DNA of 64,000 nucleotides, from assembly GCA_937883755.1 (NCBI GenBank), contig CAKZYA010000059.1, positions 186,001-250,000 on the forward strand, read 5' to 3'. How positions within the stretch are numbered: position 1 is the stretch's first letter; each line of letters opens with the position of its first letter. Source of the stretch: an uncultured Flammeovirgaceae bacterium. Lineage in GTDB: Bacteria > Bacteroidota > Bacteroidia > Cytophagales > Cyclobacteriaceae. Of the stretch, positions 7,389 through 15,123 are shown piece after piece. The position numbers and the translations under genes are program-made. The notes below the pieces were generated by a model, which was not told the DNA's origin, did no database searches, and saw only the letters and a list, made by a program, of their open reading frames with translations.

Positions 7389-9713
7389 TTAGGGATTAGG
7401 TTTAACAAAATTCAGTTGTAAGCCAGCGAAGAAAATACGTCCAGCTAGTACGGGTTCGTTAGGGGTGGTTTGGCCAGTCAGATTGTTTGCTCCGGCCTCC
7501 AATGTAAGCCAGTCGCCAAAGTGTTTACGAGCCGATAGGTTCACGAGCAAGTAGCCATCAGCATATTCGTTGTCACCGTCCAACACGGTATTGCCGTTGA
7601 AGTCGCCCAGCCCCCAGCGGCCGCGGTAGATGCCCCGCAGGGATACATCAAAGCGGTGGCGAGCGTTAGTATAGAAGAGCTTAGCATTACCCGAATGGCG
7701 AGATCGGTTAAATAGTCCGCCGTAGTCGGAAGTGGTAACAGCTACCGTCCGGTTACTGGCATCACGACGAAACACCTCGCCATCCTGTATGCGTTGGTAG
7801 GCTTCCTTGTCGCGGGTGTCCAGATACTGGTAACCTACACTGAAAGCCCAACCGGGATAAGGTTCGTAGTCTACTTGGGTTTCTATCCCCTGGGTCAGCA
7901 CTTCAGCGAAATTGAAGTAGCTGAAGATATTTTGTCCGTTGGTTTTGCGGGCAATGGGAGCCGTTTCAATCAGGTCTTGAATGTCGTTTCGGAAAAAGTT
8001 GGTTTGCCAGCGAAGTTTATCATTGGGTTTTATGGTGAAGCCGGCGTTGTAGGCTAGCGAGCTTTCGGCGCGGATTTCTTCTACCGTAGTCGGGTCAATC
8101 AGTACCTGCTCGATTTCCCCTCTAGCCACAAACTCCGCAAATTCTTCCTTCACAATACGAGAACCGAGCACACTGTAACCAGCCACCGGATTGGTGAAAT
8201 TCAGCAGTAGCTGCCGAAAATCAGGGGCTTTATAGCCACCTCCGAAGGAAGCCTGTACACTGAGCCAGTCACTAACTTCGTAACCAACCGCTAGCTTAGG
8301 GCTAAGCCGATTAGCGTAAGCATTATGCACATCGTAGCGTCCTCCGGCTACCACATTCAATCCGTCGGTAGGTTGCCATTGGTACTGAGCGAAGCCATAG
8401 GTAGAGTTGAAACGGTTTACATCATCGTAGCGAGTAGCCTCTACCCTTTCAGTGAGATGTCCGCCCCCGGCGGTAATAATATGCTGATCACTGATATACC
8501 AATCATACTGCGCTTCACTCCGCTGAAACATCTGGTCAAATGTACTTCGAATGTAGGTTTGTCCATCGGCCTGGAAAGTAAGATTACTTTCGGTACCGTA
8601 GCCACTTAGGTAGTGCCGTACCTGTAGGTGATGGCGATCATTAGGTCGGTATTCTAGAATCGGCAGCACGTTCCAATCGGAACGAATATTCTCACTATTC
8701 ATCCGAGTGGGATCTTCTTCCAGCGTAATATCTAACTGGTCTTCGCTGCTTTCTCGATAGAAGCGGCTACTCACTCGTAATTTAAGTTGGTCATTGATAC
8801 GGTACGATACTTTTGGGCCAAATGTCAGCGCTTGGTAGGGAGCCACCGTTTGGGCAACGGATTCGGAAGTTAGGTCATAGCCATCAGAGCGAAGACGGTT
8901 GGCAAACATGCGAACCGATAGGCGATCATTGCGGTACCCCACTTCTGCCTGAGTGTCCCAGGTACCAAAGGAACGGTACTGAGTGCCTAGCGATCCATTT
9001 AGACCTGGTTCATTACCACTCGTAATAATATTGACAACCCCGGCCATCGCCTCGCTGCCGTAGAGAGAAGAAGAAGGGCCACGAATAATTTCTATTCGCT
9101 CAATGTTATTTACCGTTAAGCGGGTTAGATCAGTAGTTCCAGCAGTGCGGCCAATAATCGGTTCGCCGTCGATAAGTACTAGGATATAATCAGAAGACAT
9201 TCCTTGCATTTGCAAACCAGCACCATGATCTGAAATCATCTGCAATCCGGTCTGCTCCTGTAGCACTTCATTCAATCGTAATGAACCAATGCGTTCAACC
9301 TGTTCCCTAGTGATGATTTGAGCGGGTACGGGTACCTCGTCAATAGCTCGAGCAGTACGCGTAGGCGTTATGATAACTTCATCCGCTAGTACACCTGATG
9401 TTTCGGTAAGTTGCACCAATACTTCTTTTTCTTCTTGTGACGAGAGCGTAATTGACTGCTGCTGAGTTTGATAGCCCAAGTAGGATATAACCAGAGTATG
9501 CTGCCCAACAGATAATTGGTCAAGGGCATACTTACCATTTAAATCTGTAGCTGTACCCCTCGTGGTATTTTTTACAATGACTGTCGCCCCAGCCAGTGGC
9601 TCTCCACTTCCATCGGTTACCGTTCCGCGTAGCGACTGAGCTTGAACGGACGTTACGGTCATCCATAGTATAATTAGCAGGCTAATCTGACCGTTAGGTA
9701 TCAGTTGTGCCAT
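7389..9713 (-). CDS. TonB-dependent receptor, heme type (HmuR-like)
   Basis: Outer-membrane receptor of 774 residues. It has a signal peptide (to about residue 26, TSVQAQS) and a CarboxypepD_reg-like domain (LRGTVTDGSGEPLAGATV). The plug carries VIITPTRTARAIDEVPVPAQ, LIDGEPIIGRTAG and IEIIRGPSSSLYGSEAMAG, followed by a 22-strand-type barrel ending in FFAGLQLNFVKPNP. It is the first gene of the heme operon, with hmuY directly behind it. A palindromic Fur-like site sits 25-47 bp upstream of its ATG, so iron control is likely. Alternative ligands cannot be excluded, but the HmuY and hmuTUVS context argues for heme. Confidence 0.92.
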   Translation of the reverse strand: MAQLIPNGQISLLIILWMTVTSVQAQSLRGTVTDGSGEPLAGATVIVKNTTRGTATDLNGKYALDQLSVGQHTLVISYLGYQTQQQSITLSSQEEKEVLVQLTETSGVLADEVIITPTRTARAIDEVPVPAQIITREQVERIGSLRLNEVLQEQTGLQMISDHGAGLQMQGMSSDYILVLIDGEPIIGRTAGTTDLTRLTVNNIERIEIIRGPSSSLYGSEAMAGVVNIITSGNEPGLNGSLGTQYRSFGTWDTQAEVGYRNDRLSVRMFANRLRSDGYDLTSESVAQTVAPYQALTFGPKVSYRINDQLKLRVSSRFYRESSEDQLDITLEEDPTRMNSENIRSDWNVLPILEYRPNDRHHLQVRHYLSGYGTESNLTFQADGQTYIRSTFDQMFQRSEAQYDWYISDQHIITAGGGHLTERVEATRYDDVNRFNSTYGFAQYQWQPTDGLNVVAGGRYDVHNAYANRLSPKLAVGYEVSDWLSVQASFGGGYKAPDFRQLLLNFTNPVAGYSVLGSRIVKEEFAEFVARGEIEQVLIDPTTVEEIRAESSLAYNAGFTIKPNDKLRWQTNFFRNDIQDLIETAPIARKTNGQNIFSYFNFAEVLTQGIETQVDYEPYPGWAFSVGYQYLDTRDKEAYQRIQDGEVFRRDASNRTVAVTTSDYGGLFNRSRHSGNAKLFYTNARHRFDVSLRGIYRGRWGLGDFNGNTVLDGDNEYADGYLLVNLSARKHFGDWLTLEAGANNLTGQTTPNEPVLAGRIFFAGLQLNFVKPNP

Positions 9714-9737
9714 AAGGTTGAGTAAGTGTTATTAATT

Positions 9738-9760
9738 TTATTTAGACTTATTTTAAATAA
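9738..9760. promoter_or_regulatory. Candidate Fur-like operator of the heme operon
   Basis: A 23-bp palindrome with perfect arms TTATTTA and TAAATAA around a 9-bp centre. It resembles the A/T-rich dyad found before iron genes in Bacteroidota. It ends 25 bp before the ATG of the heme receptor. A very similar dyad occurs at 28972-28994, before the truncated globin gene. Confidence 0.65.
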
Positions 9761-9928
9761 TACCCAAAGGTAGGGGTGCAACTCATCCGTGTCAATCGCT
9801 GGAGGTAGCCTATTTTAGTACTACTTTTAGGTGGATTATTAGCTAGTTCTAGGGTGTTTCTAAGGATGAACTGTTCTCAGAATACATAATTCTGAGCAAT
9901 GCTTTAAGAGTTTCACCCGAATAAATAG

Positions 9929-10603
9929 CTATGAATAAAGTTTAGTAAGCACAACCTGGCCATTCTGATAGCGGATGATATCTAGATGTAAGGCCTGAAC
10001 AACAAGCCCTATAGGTGAGGTAACATTGAGCTTCTTGAGGATACGTTTGCGATGAGCATTAATTGTATGAGGACTCAACGAAAGTTGATTAGCAATACTT
10101 TCGGTAAAATGCTCTTGGGCGATAAGTAAAACAATTTGCCGCTCCCGTTCCGTCAGTGAGGCAGCAACTGGATGAATTGGTGGGTTTTGAGCATCAGGAT
10201 CAGTTAGTAAATCCAGCACCGTGTTGCAGAAAAACTTCTGCCCATTGGCTACAGCATGAAATGCATGAATGATCTCTTTTTGGCTACAATCTTTTGTTAG
10301 AAAAGCGAGTACACCCATATGAAGTATCTTCAGTATTCTTGGGTGATCGGTATCAGTAGTTAAAATAAATAGCTTAAGTGATTGGTACTGCTTTAGCAAT
10401 TCACTCAATTTATTAGCTGTAAAACCGGGCAAAACACGATAATCTAACACCAGCATATCGGGTGTATATTGCTGTAAAAAAGAAGGAAGCTTTTCCCAGT
10501 GGTTCACTTCACCCACTACCTGAAAGGTCGCTTGACTATCTAGCAAGTGTTGAATTCCTGCTAGAGCTAATTCCTGATTGTCTGCCACCAAAACCTGTAC
10601 CAT
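9929..10603 (-). CDS. NarL/FixJ-type response regulator
   Basis: A two-component regulator of 224 residues. It has an N-terminal receiver domain (phospho-acceptor Asp in PDMLVLDYRVLPG, about residue 57; Lys in FLTKDCS, about 107) and a C-terminal LuxR-type helix-turn-helix (LTERERQIVLLIAQEHFTESIANQL, then SPHTINAHRKRILKKL, about residues 148-195). No cognate kinase lies next to it. It stands alone between the heme operon and the mobile-element region, and its targets are unknown. Confidence 0.92.
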   Translation of the reverse strand: MVQVLVADNQELALAGIQHLLDSQATFQVVGEVNHWEKLPSFLQQYTPDMLVLDYRVLPGFTANKLSELLKQYQSLKLFILTTDTDHPRILKILHMGVLAFLTKDCSQKEIIHAFHAVANGQKFFCNTVLDLLTDPDAQNPPIHPVAASLTERERQIVLLIAQEHFTESIANQLSLSPHTINAHRKRILKKLNVTSPIGLVVQALHLDIIRYQNGQVVLTKLYS

Positions 10604-10704
10604 TGCTCTTATTTAGAAAGTTTCTAAACTACATAACAAAGTCGTAGGATACAAGCTTAGCAACATTTCGCCTCCAGGGTTTAGCAATAGTAGGGCAGTA
10701 CCTA

Positions 10705-10996
10705 CGATGCCCTGATGCTAACCGATAATCACCAGGTAATCCAATAAGTCAACGAGGGGTTTACTACGATGACAGGTTACCCTAAACAACTAGTTGTGGG
10801 TAAAAAGCCAAATTTTCTACAGGGGAAGCGTACTACTGAAGTATCCAGGCTTAATATCCGAAGACAATTAGATACTGGACAAGTTTTCAATGAGGTGGTG
10901 GTGAACTATCGGGCGAATGGCGAAGCGTATTTTTGCCAGATAGAAATTCATCCTATAAACTGCGAGAATCAAAAGATTACCTATTATGTCGGGTAA
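10705..10996 (+). pseudogene. PAS-domain fragment, LOV-like, with internal stop
   Basis: Reading from about 10705 the frame gives ALMLTDNHQVIQ, a TAA stop, then VNEGFTTMTGY, GKKPNFLQG, NYRANGEAYFCQIEIHPI and ITYYVG. This is a nearly complete PAS domain of the kind seen in bacterial sensor kinases. The TAA replaces a codon where Tyr is usual (I-x-YVN). The GKKPNFLQG stretch aligns with the LOV motif GRNCRFLQG, with Pro in place of the photoactive Cys. No intact flanking domains are present and the frame ends next to the group II intron remnant. It is best read as the leftover of a larger sensor gene; the 75-codon frame from the ATG at 10769 is unlikely to be a working gene. Confidence 0.6.
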
Positions 10997-11000
10997 GAGC

Positions 11001-11016
11001 ACGATGTTACCATCGT
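11001..11016. other. Hairpin next to the group II intron 3' end
   Basis: A perfect inverted repeat (arms ACGATG and CATCGT around four bases) lies between the PAS fragment and the intron's domain V/VI region. It could be a terminator-like target stem, which some bacterial group II introns choose, or part of intron domain VI. The exact 3' splice boundary cannot be fixed from one sequence. Confidence 0.35.
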
Positions 11017-11042
11017 ACCCAGCCTGGGTGGCCCTCCCCTAA

Positions 11043-11076
11043 GAACCGCTCGTGCCAGTTTCCCGGCAAGCGGCCG
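11043..11076 (-). ncRNA. Group II intron domain V
   Basis: On the minus strand the sequence forms a 34-nt hairpin. The lower stem pairs CCGCTTG with CGAGCGG, there is a two-base bulge, the upper stem pairs CCGG/CTGG-type bases, and the loop is GAAA. This size, bulge and tetraloop are the hallmarks of domain V, the catalytic core of group II introns. It lies 13 bp after the stop of the maturase gene, as expected. Confidence 0.7.
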
Positions 11077-11088
11077 GGCCTCGGGGGC

Positions 11089-12589
11089 TCAAGCAAATGA
11101 AACAGCAGCCCAATTTGCTGACTGCTGCGGTTGAACCACTGAGCGTTTCTGGTCATGAACTTGCCGATGACAGTTGGGATGCAACAATACAAGATTGTCC
11201 ACTACCCATTTGCCCCCAAGATGTTTCTCCTGCACATGATGGGTATGCCATCCGGTGTCAGTGGTAATCTTGGTTTGGCAAACGGGACATTTTCCTTGCT
11301 GTCTTCGGTAAAGTAGGCGAAGCTTGGGTCTGATACGAGCCTGCATCTTCTGCTCCTGTCGCCTCTCAAAGTACATCTCCCAAGCCGGATCAAAAGGATT
11401 AGCATCACCTTTCACCTTGGTGTGCCGTTTGATAACCACTGTTTGGGTATGAAACAGGCGAACTGTTTTTCCCTCTTTGTCGCTATCGTGAAATTGCCAT
11501 CCGCCAGAAGTGAGAAAGTACTTACGTATCTTCCACCTCCATGACTTATTCGGATGCTTCCTTTTCATCCACCGAACTAGCTTGTCAAAAACAAAGTGAT
11601 CAATGTCTGAGAAGGTTTTCTTGGCTACAATGTGACGGTGATAGTACGCCCATCCTCTCAGGATAGGGTTCAACGTTCGAATCAGTGCCCAGCCGGGGGC
11701 TGCCTTCATCTTGGCAAAGATCACCTTGAGCTTATCTTTCAAAGCCTGCACGTTTTTCTTTGCTGGTTTGATGAGCAGTGTCCCGTTGTACTTTCGGACA
11801 TGCTGACCCAGAAAATCAAACCCTTCCTCAATGGAAAGAATTCGGGTTTTCTCTTCAGAAAAAGATAGCCCTCGTTCTTTTAAGAAAGATTCGATCACTG
11901 GCTTTACCTTTTCTTTCGCGCGGCGACCGCCAAGATTTCCCTACTTTTAGCGGTCACGATAAAATCATCGCAATAACGGATTAGGTTGATGCGATCTACT
12001 GTAGACTTTCTACCTTTTCTGTGGTCTTTGAGAGTACTACAGTTTCTGACCTGCTGCTCCAAACCGTCCAGTACCATATTGGCTAGGGTGGGTGAAGCGA
12101 TTCCGCCTTGCGGCGTGCCTTGCTTGGTAGGGTAAAACTGATTCTTTTCCATGAATCCTGCCTTCAACCATTTCTTAAGCATTCGCTTTTCCATCGGAAT
12201 GGAAGCCAACATCCATTCGTGAGAAATGGTGTCAAAACAGCTTTTGATGTCGGCATCCAGAATCCATCGCGCTGACCATTTCTTGGACAATACTTTATAG
12301 CATTGTTCCATCGCATCGGCGCAGCTTCTTTCCGGACGGAATCCGTAACTGTTCTGGTCGGCTTTACATTCAGCGATGGGCGATAGCGCCAACAGGTGTA
12401 GTGCCTGCATAGCTCTATCTTTCATCGTAGGAATACTTAAGGGACGGAGTTTCCCGTTGGCTTTAGGAATGTACACTCGTTTGAGGGAAAGAGGGCGGTA
12501 CCCTCTTCGTTTCAACGAATGAATGGCTTCCCATTTGCCTTTGGGGGTACTCCAAGTCTTCCCATCTACCCCCGGCAGCCGCCGTGGCC
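11089..12589 (-). pseudogene. ltrA: Group II intron reverse transcriptase/maturase, C-terminal part (frameshifted)
   Basis: This part encodes the reverse transcriptase domains (VYIPKANGKLRPLSIPT, QNSYGFRPERSCADAM, ILDADIKSCFDTISH, TKQGTPQGGIASPTLAN). The polymerase active site is LIRYCDDFIVT, with Cys in place of Ala in YADD. A maturase X region (LRGWAYYHRHIV) and an HNH nuclease (CPVCQTKI, then HTHHVQEKHLGGKWVVDN and NCHRQVHD) follow. A one-base frameshift near 11900-11925 separates the fingers/palm from the thumb/X/HNH part. At the 5' side the gene breaks off at an IS110-family insertion at about 12590, in front of RRLPGVDG, and continues at 13898-14142. Confidence 0.85.
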
Positions 12590-12641
12590 CCTTTAGATTT
12601 GTGTCGTATAAATATTTTAAGAAGCTGCTACTATTGCTAAA

Positions 12642-12837
12642 GTGTGGAAATGTGGGTAACTCGTTTAGAGTTATCCACATTTCCACACGAGAAAAGTTAC
12701 CCTAGCGAGGAACGGGCACTGCCGTGGCCTAGGAAAGACCTACCGGCCGATTTTGCGCCTCGCTAGGTAGCTTGTCTGGCCTCAAATAGAAATTTAGACT
12801 AGCAGGTCTCTTATCAAGGTGCTGAGGCAAAGCAAGC
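12642..12837 (+). ncRNA. Bridge-RNA-like noncoding RNA of IS110 copy A
   Basis: Three stems in a row. The 5' hairpin at 12642-12688 has arms of 21 bases. A second stem (CCTAGCGAGG at 12701-12710 with CCTCGCTAGG at 12758-12767) encloses the target-binding loop. A third stem (from 12770 to 12837) encloses the donor-binding loop with ATAGAAATTTAG. The target loop holds GCCGTGGCC at 12721-12729, identical to the left flank at 12581-12589. It also holds CCGATTT at 12747-12753, complementary to AAATCGG at the right junction. IS110-group elements are known to express such an RNA from this end. Confidence 0.8.
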
Positions 12838-12868
12838 GATGTAACTCTTCGCTAAATCAATTAAAGTT

Positions 12869-13876
12869 ATGAAAAAATTTACTTACCAAGTAGGTGTTGA
12901 TGTAGCTAAATCTACTTTAGACTGTACGGTTCTGCAAGAAGGGAAGCAACTTGATTATCAACGGATCGCCAATACCCCTAAAGCTGTCAAGAGCTATCTA
13001 CAGCAATTAGAAAAGCAAGGGATTTGCTGTTGTGACACTTTATTCTGTATGGAGCATACTGGGGTTTACAACGCTCACATTTTACAAGTGCTTATTCAAA
13101 ATAGAGCCAATATTTGGCTTGAAGCTGCCTTACGGATTAAAGAGTCATTAGGTTTTACCAGGGGTAAAAATGATAAGGTAGATTCGTATCGTATTGCCCG
13201 GTATGCCTACTTATACCAAGATAGTGCTGTGCTTTGGATACCCCGAAGAGAGATCGTCCAGCAATTGACACGATTGACTATGCTCAGAAAGCGCTTGGTC
13301 AAAACTAAAGTAGCACTATTGCAACCGCTAGCTGAGACTAAGCAGTTTTTAGGAAATAAAGCGTTTCGCGAAGAAAGAACACTAACCGATCCGATAGCTT
13401 CCACCCTAAAAAAACAGATTAAGCGCGTCGAGAAGCAGATTGAGGAGGTGATTAGAACGGATGAGCAGCTTAACTATCTTTTTGAATTAGTGATATCGGT
13501 CGAGGCTATAGGGCCAGTAACAGCTGGACACTTACTTGTCGTTACTAATGAATTTAGAAATTTTAGCTGTCCTAAAAAATTTGCTTGCTATGCTGGGACT
13601 GCTCCTTTCGAGAACAGTTCGGGTACTAGTATCCGAGGGAAGAGTCGCGTGTCGCCCTATGCAAATAAAGATAGTAAAAAGCTATTGCATATGGCAGCAC
13701 TATCGGCTATTAACATGCAGAGTGAACTAGCCATCTATTACCAGCGAAAAGTCTCAGAAGGCAAGAATAAAATGGCAGTCATCAATGCGGTGAGAAACAA
13801 ACTGATCAAACGCATTTTTGCTGTGGTAGAACGGGGGACAAAATATGAAAAAAAGTATACACCAACGCTTGCTTAA
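12869..13876 (+). CDS. IS110-family transposase (bridge recombinase), copy A
   Basis: A 335-residue recombinase. The N-terminal RuvC-like DEDD domain shows Asp in VGVDVAKSTLD, Glu in CMEHTGVY, and Asp residues in RGKNDKVDSYRIARY. The C-terminal Tnp_20 domain has GPVTAGHLLVVTNEF, ACYAGTAPFENSSGTSIRGKSRVS (the Ser-rich catalytic stretch) and KLLHMAALSAINMQS. The length is normal and there are no stops or shifts, so it is probably active. It would work together with the RNA encoded just upstream in the same element. Confidence 0.95.
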   Translation: MKKFTYQVGVDVAKSTLDCTVLQEGKQLDYQRIANTPKAVKSYLQQLEKQGICCCDTLFCMEHTGVYNAHILQVLIQNRANIWLEAALRIKESLGFTRGKNDKVDSYRIARYAYLYQDSAVLWIPRREIVQQLTRLTMLRKRLVKTKVALLQPLAETKQFLGNKAFREERTLTDPIASTLKKQIKRVEKQIEEVIRTDEQLNYLFELVISVEAIGPVTAGHLLVVTNEFRNFSCPKKFACYAGTAPFENSSGTSIRGKSRVSPYANKDSKKLLHMAALSAINMQSELAIYYQRKVSEGKNKMAVINAVRNKLIKRIFAVVERGTKYEKKYTPTLA

Positions 13877-13877
13877 T

Positions 13878-14142
13878 CCATAGAAATCGGTTCGCCGACC
13901 TTGGTTCTCAGTGACTCGCTTCACAGCCAGTGCTTTGGCGTAAAACGAGGCGGGGGCCACCCCCTGGTCAGTAAGCGTTGTAAAGCTTGCACTTTACCTC
14001 GTTTACCTTCCTGTTCAGCCTTCACAATCCGTACTTGAAGTTTATGAACCGAACGGTGAGCCTTTTGCCAATCAATAGCGTGCCATTGGTCGGATGCAGG
14101 CTTCTCCGTTCGGGAAGAAACAGCACGGGGTGCCCCGCACAT
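13878..14142 (-). pseudogene. ltrA: Group II intron reverse transcriptase, N-terminal part (frameshifted)
   Basis: From the ATG at 14142 the frame gives SDQWHAIDWQKAHRSVHKLQ, RIVKAEQEGKRGKVQALQRLLTRG. After a one-base shift it continues as ASFYAKALAVKRVTENQG. This is the usual N-terminus (domain 0/RT1) of bacterial group II intron proteins. The shift falls at a run of five identical bases (13960-13964) where six would restore the frame. The gene then runs into IS110 copy A near 13898 and resumes at 12589. A proposed start further upstream is not needed. Confidence 0.8.
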
Positions 14143-14194
14143 TCACTGTTCAATGAATCCATTTGCTCAGTTTCCATAAACGTAACGGTGGCCG

Positions 14195-14916
14195 CCTTTA
14201 GGTTTGTAGGGTAGTAATATTTTAAGAAAGTAGTTACTACTATTGCGGTGTGAATATGTGGGTAACTCAGTAGAGTTATCCACATATTCACAGCCTAAAT
14301 ACCAGCCCCAGGTGCACTAAGGTGGCCGCTAAGTAAAACTTATATGGCGATTGAGACCTGGGCTGGTTTATCAAGACAAGCTTCCAATAGAAATTCAGGT
14401 TTATAGGCCTATTAGCAAGGTTTTGAAAGTGTCTTGATTATTATTAACAGTCAACCCCCAAATTATGAAGTATCTGTTTTTCATTGGTATCGACATCAGC
14501 AAAAAGACGCTGGATTTTGCGGTCAGGAATCGTAAAGAACTCCTTTTTCATCTTAAAGCGGACAATTCGCTAGCTGGTCTAAACCAGTTTCAAAAGGAGT
14601 GCTTTGCTAGAAAAATTGATCTTTCTCAAAGCCTAATTTGCTGTGAGCACACGGGAGTTTACAGCCAGAATATCCTAACCTTAGTTATAGAGAATAATTT
14701 TTCTCTCTGGTTCGAATCTTCGTTGAGGATCAAGCGCTCCCTGGGATTACAACGTGGTAAGAATGACAAGATCGATGCGATGAGGATTAGCCATTATGCT
14801 TTCCGATATGCCGATCAGGCTACTATCTGGCAGCCAGAAAGAGGGGTTATCAGTAAACTTCGTCAACTAGTTTCCTTAAGAAAAAGACTAATAAACGCCA
14901 AGAGCTCACTGAGATT
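14195..14916 (+). mobile_element. IS110-family element, copy B (3' truncated)
   Basis: The left end (CCTTTAGGTTTGT) and bridge-RNA region are intact, but the transposase breaks off after about 150 residues and the right end is missing. The break at about 14916 joins directly to the 5' terminus of the group II intron (14940). One deletion therefore probably removed the 3' half of this element together with most of the intron's domain I. The element had inserted in the intron just upstream of the maturase start. Confidence 0.8.
14249..14437 (+). ncRNA. Bridge-RNA-like noncoding RNA of IS110 copy B
   Basis: The 5' hairpin at 14249-14292 has 20-base arms with a G-U pair. The target-loop stem is at 14301-14313 and 14356-14367 (ACCTGGGCTGGT). 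The donor-loop stem spans 14371-14437 and encloses ATAGAAATTCAGG. GGTGGCCGC at 14321-14329 equals the left flank at 14187-14195. The structure survives although the transposase is broken, so the RNA could in principle still act in trans with the recombinase of copies A or C. Confidence 0.78.
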
Positions 14917-15031
14917 TTTAACTGCGACTTCTTGTCGCACTGGGTTCGTCTACATAAAGGGACGGAATTATCGGCGGCCGACGCTCGGTAGAAATAGGCG
15001 GGTTGTTGTCACTCTGATAGAACATAGTTAA
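14465..15031 (+). pseudogene. IS110-family transposase, truncated, copy B
   Basis: The first 150 or so residues are a normal IS110 N-terminal domain (FIGIDISKKTLDFAV, CCEHTGVYSQNI, RGKNDKIDAMRI, LRQLVSLRKRLINAKSSL). Then the frame runs into foreign sequence from about 14916 (the intron 5' end and beyond) and stops at 15031. The whole Tnp_20 domain is missing, so it cannot be a working recombinase. It is closer to copy C than to copy A in sequence. Confidence 0.88.
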
Positions 15032-15123
15032 TCGCCCCTCACTTACTTATGTGAAAAATAGGATTCGGACTGTCAACAGAGTCTACACTTAACCAATGCT
15101 CACCCAAGAAGCTGTACAAAGGC

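Larger units (their letters stand above)
12590..13898 (+). mobile_element. IS110-family element, copy A (complete)
   Basis: A complete element of about 1.3 kb, without terminal inverted repeats, as is normal for IS110. The left end starts near CCTTTAGATTTGT; the right end lies after the motif ATAGAAATCG (13880-13889). Order: noncoding left end with a bridge-RNA-like structure, then transposase. It interrupts the intron maturase between ENQG (right side) and RRLPGVDG (left side); joining the two gives a normal maturase sequence. The ends are uncertain by a few bases because the flanks share short C/G strings. Confidence 0.85.
11017..14940 (-). mobile_element. Group II intron remnant, interrupted by two IS110-family elements
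   Basis: The minus strand holds a group II intron. The 5' end GTGCGAC is at 14940-14934. An intron-encoded reverse transcriptase/maturase/HNH protein lies in pieces (14142 to 11089), and a domain V-like hairpin with a GAAA loop sits at 11043-11076. Only about 25 bp remain between the 5' end and the truncated IS110 copy at 14916, so most of domains I-III is gone. A complete IS110-family element (12590-13898) splits the protein gene. The intron cannot move or splice by itself now. Confidence 0.75.

Noticed and set aside
12590-12686. Apparent N-terminus (MEMWITLNELPTFPHF...) in front of the intron maturase frame
   Set aside because: It is the left end and hairpin of IS110 copy A read in reverse; the true N-terminus lies beyond the element at 13898-14142.
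14022-14291. Open frame of 89 codons on the minus strand over the copy B left end
   Set aside because: It mixes the bridge-RNA hairpin, the insertion junction and an out-of-frame part of the maturase; the maturase reads correctly from 14142 in another frame.
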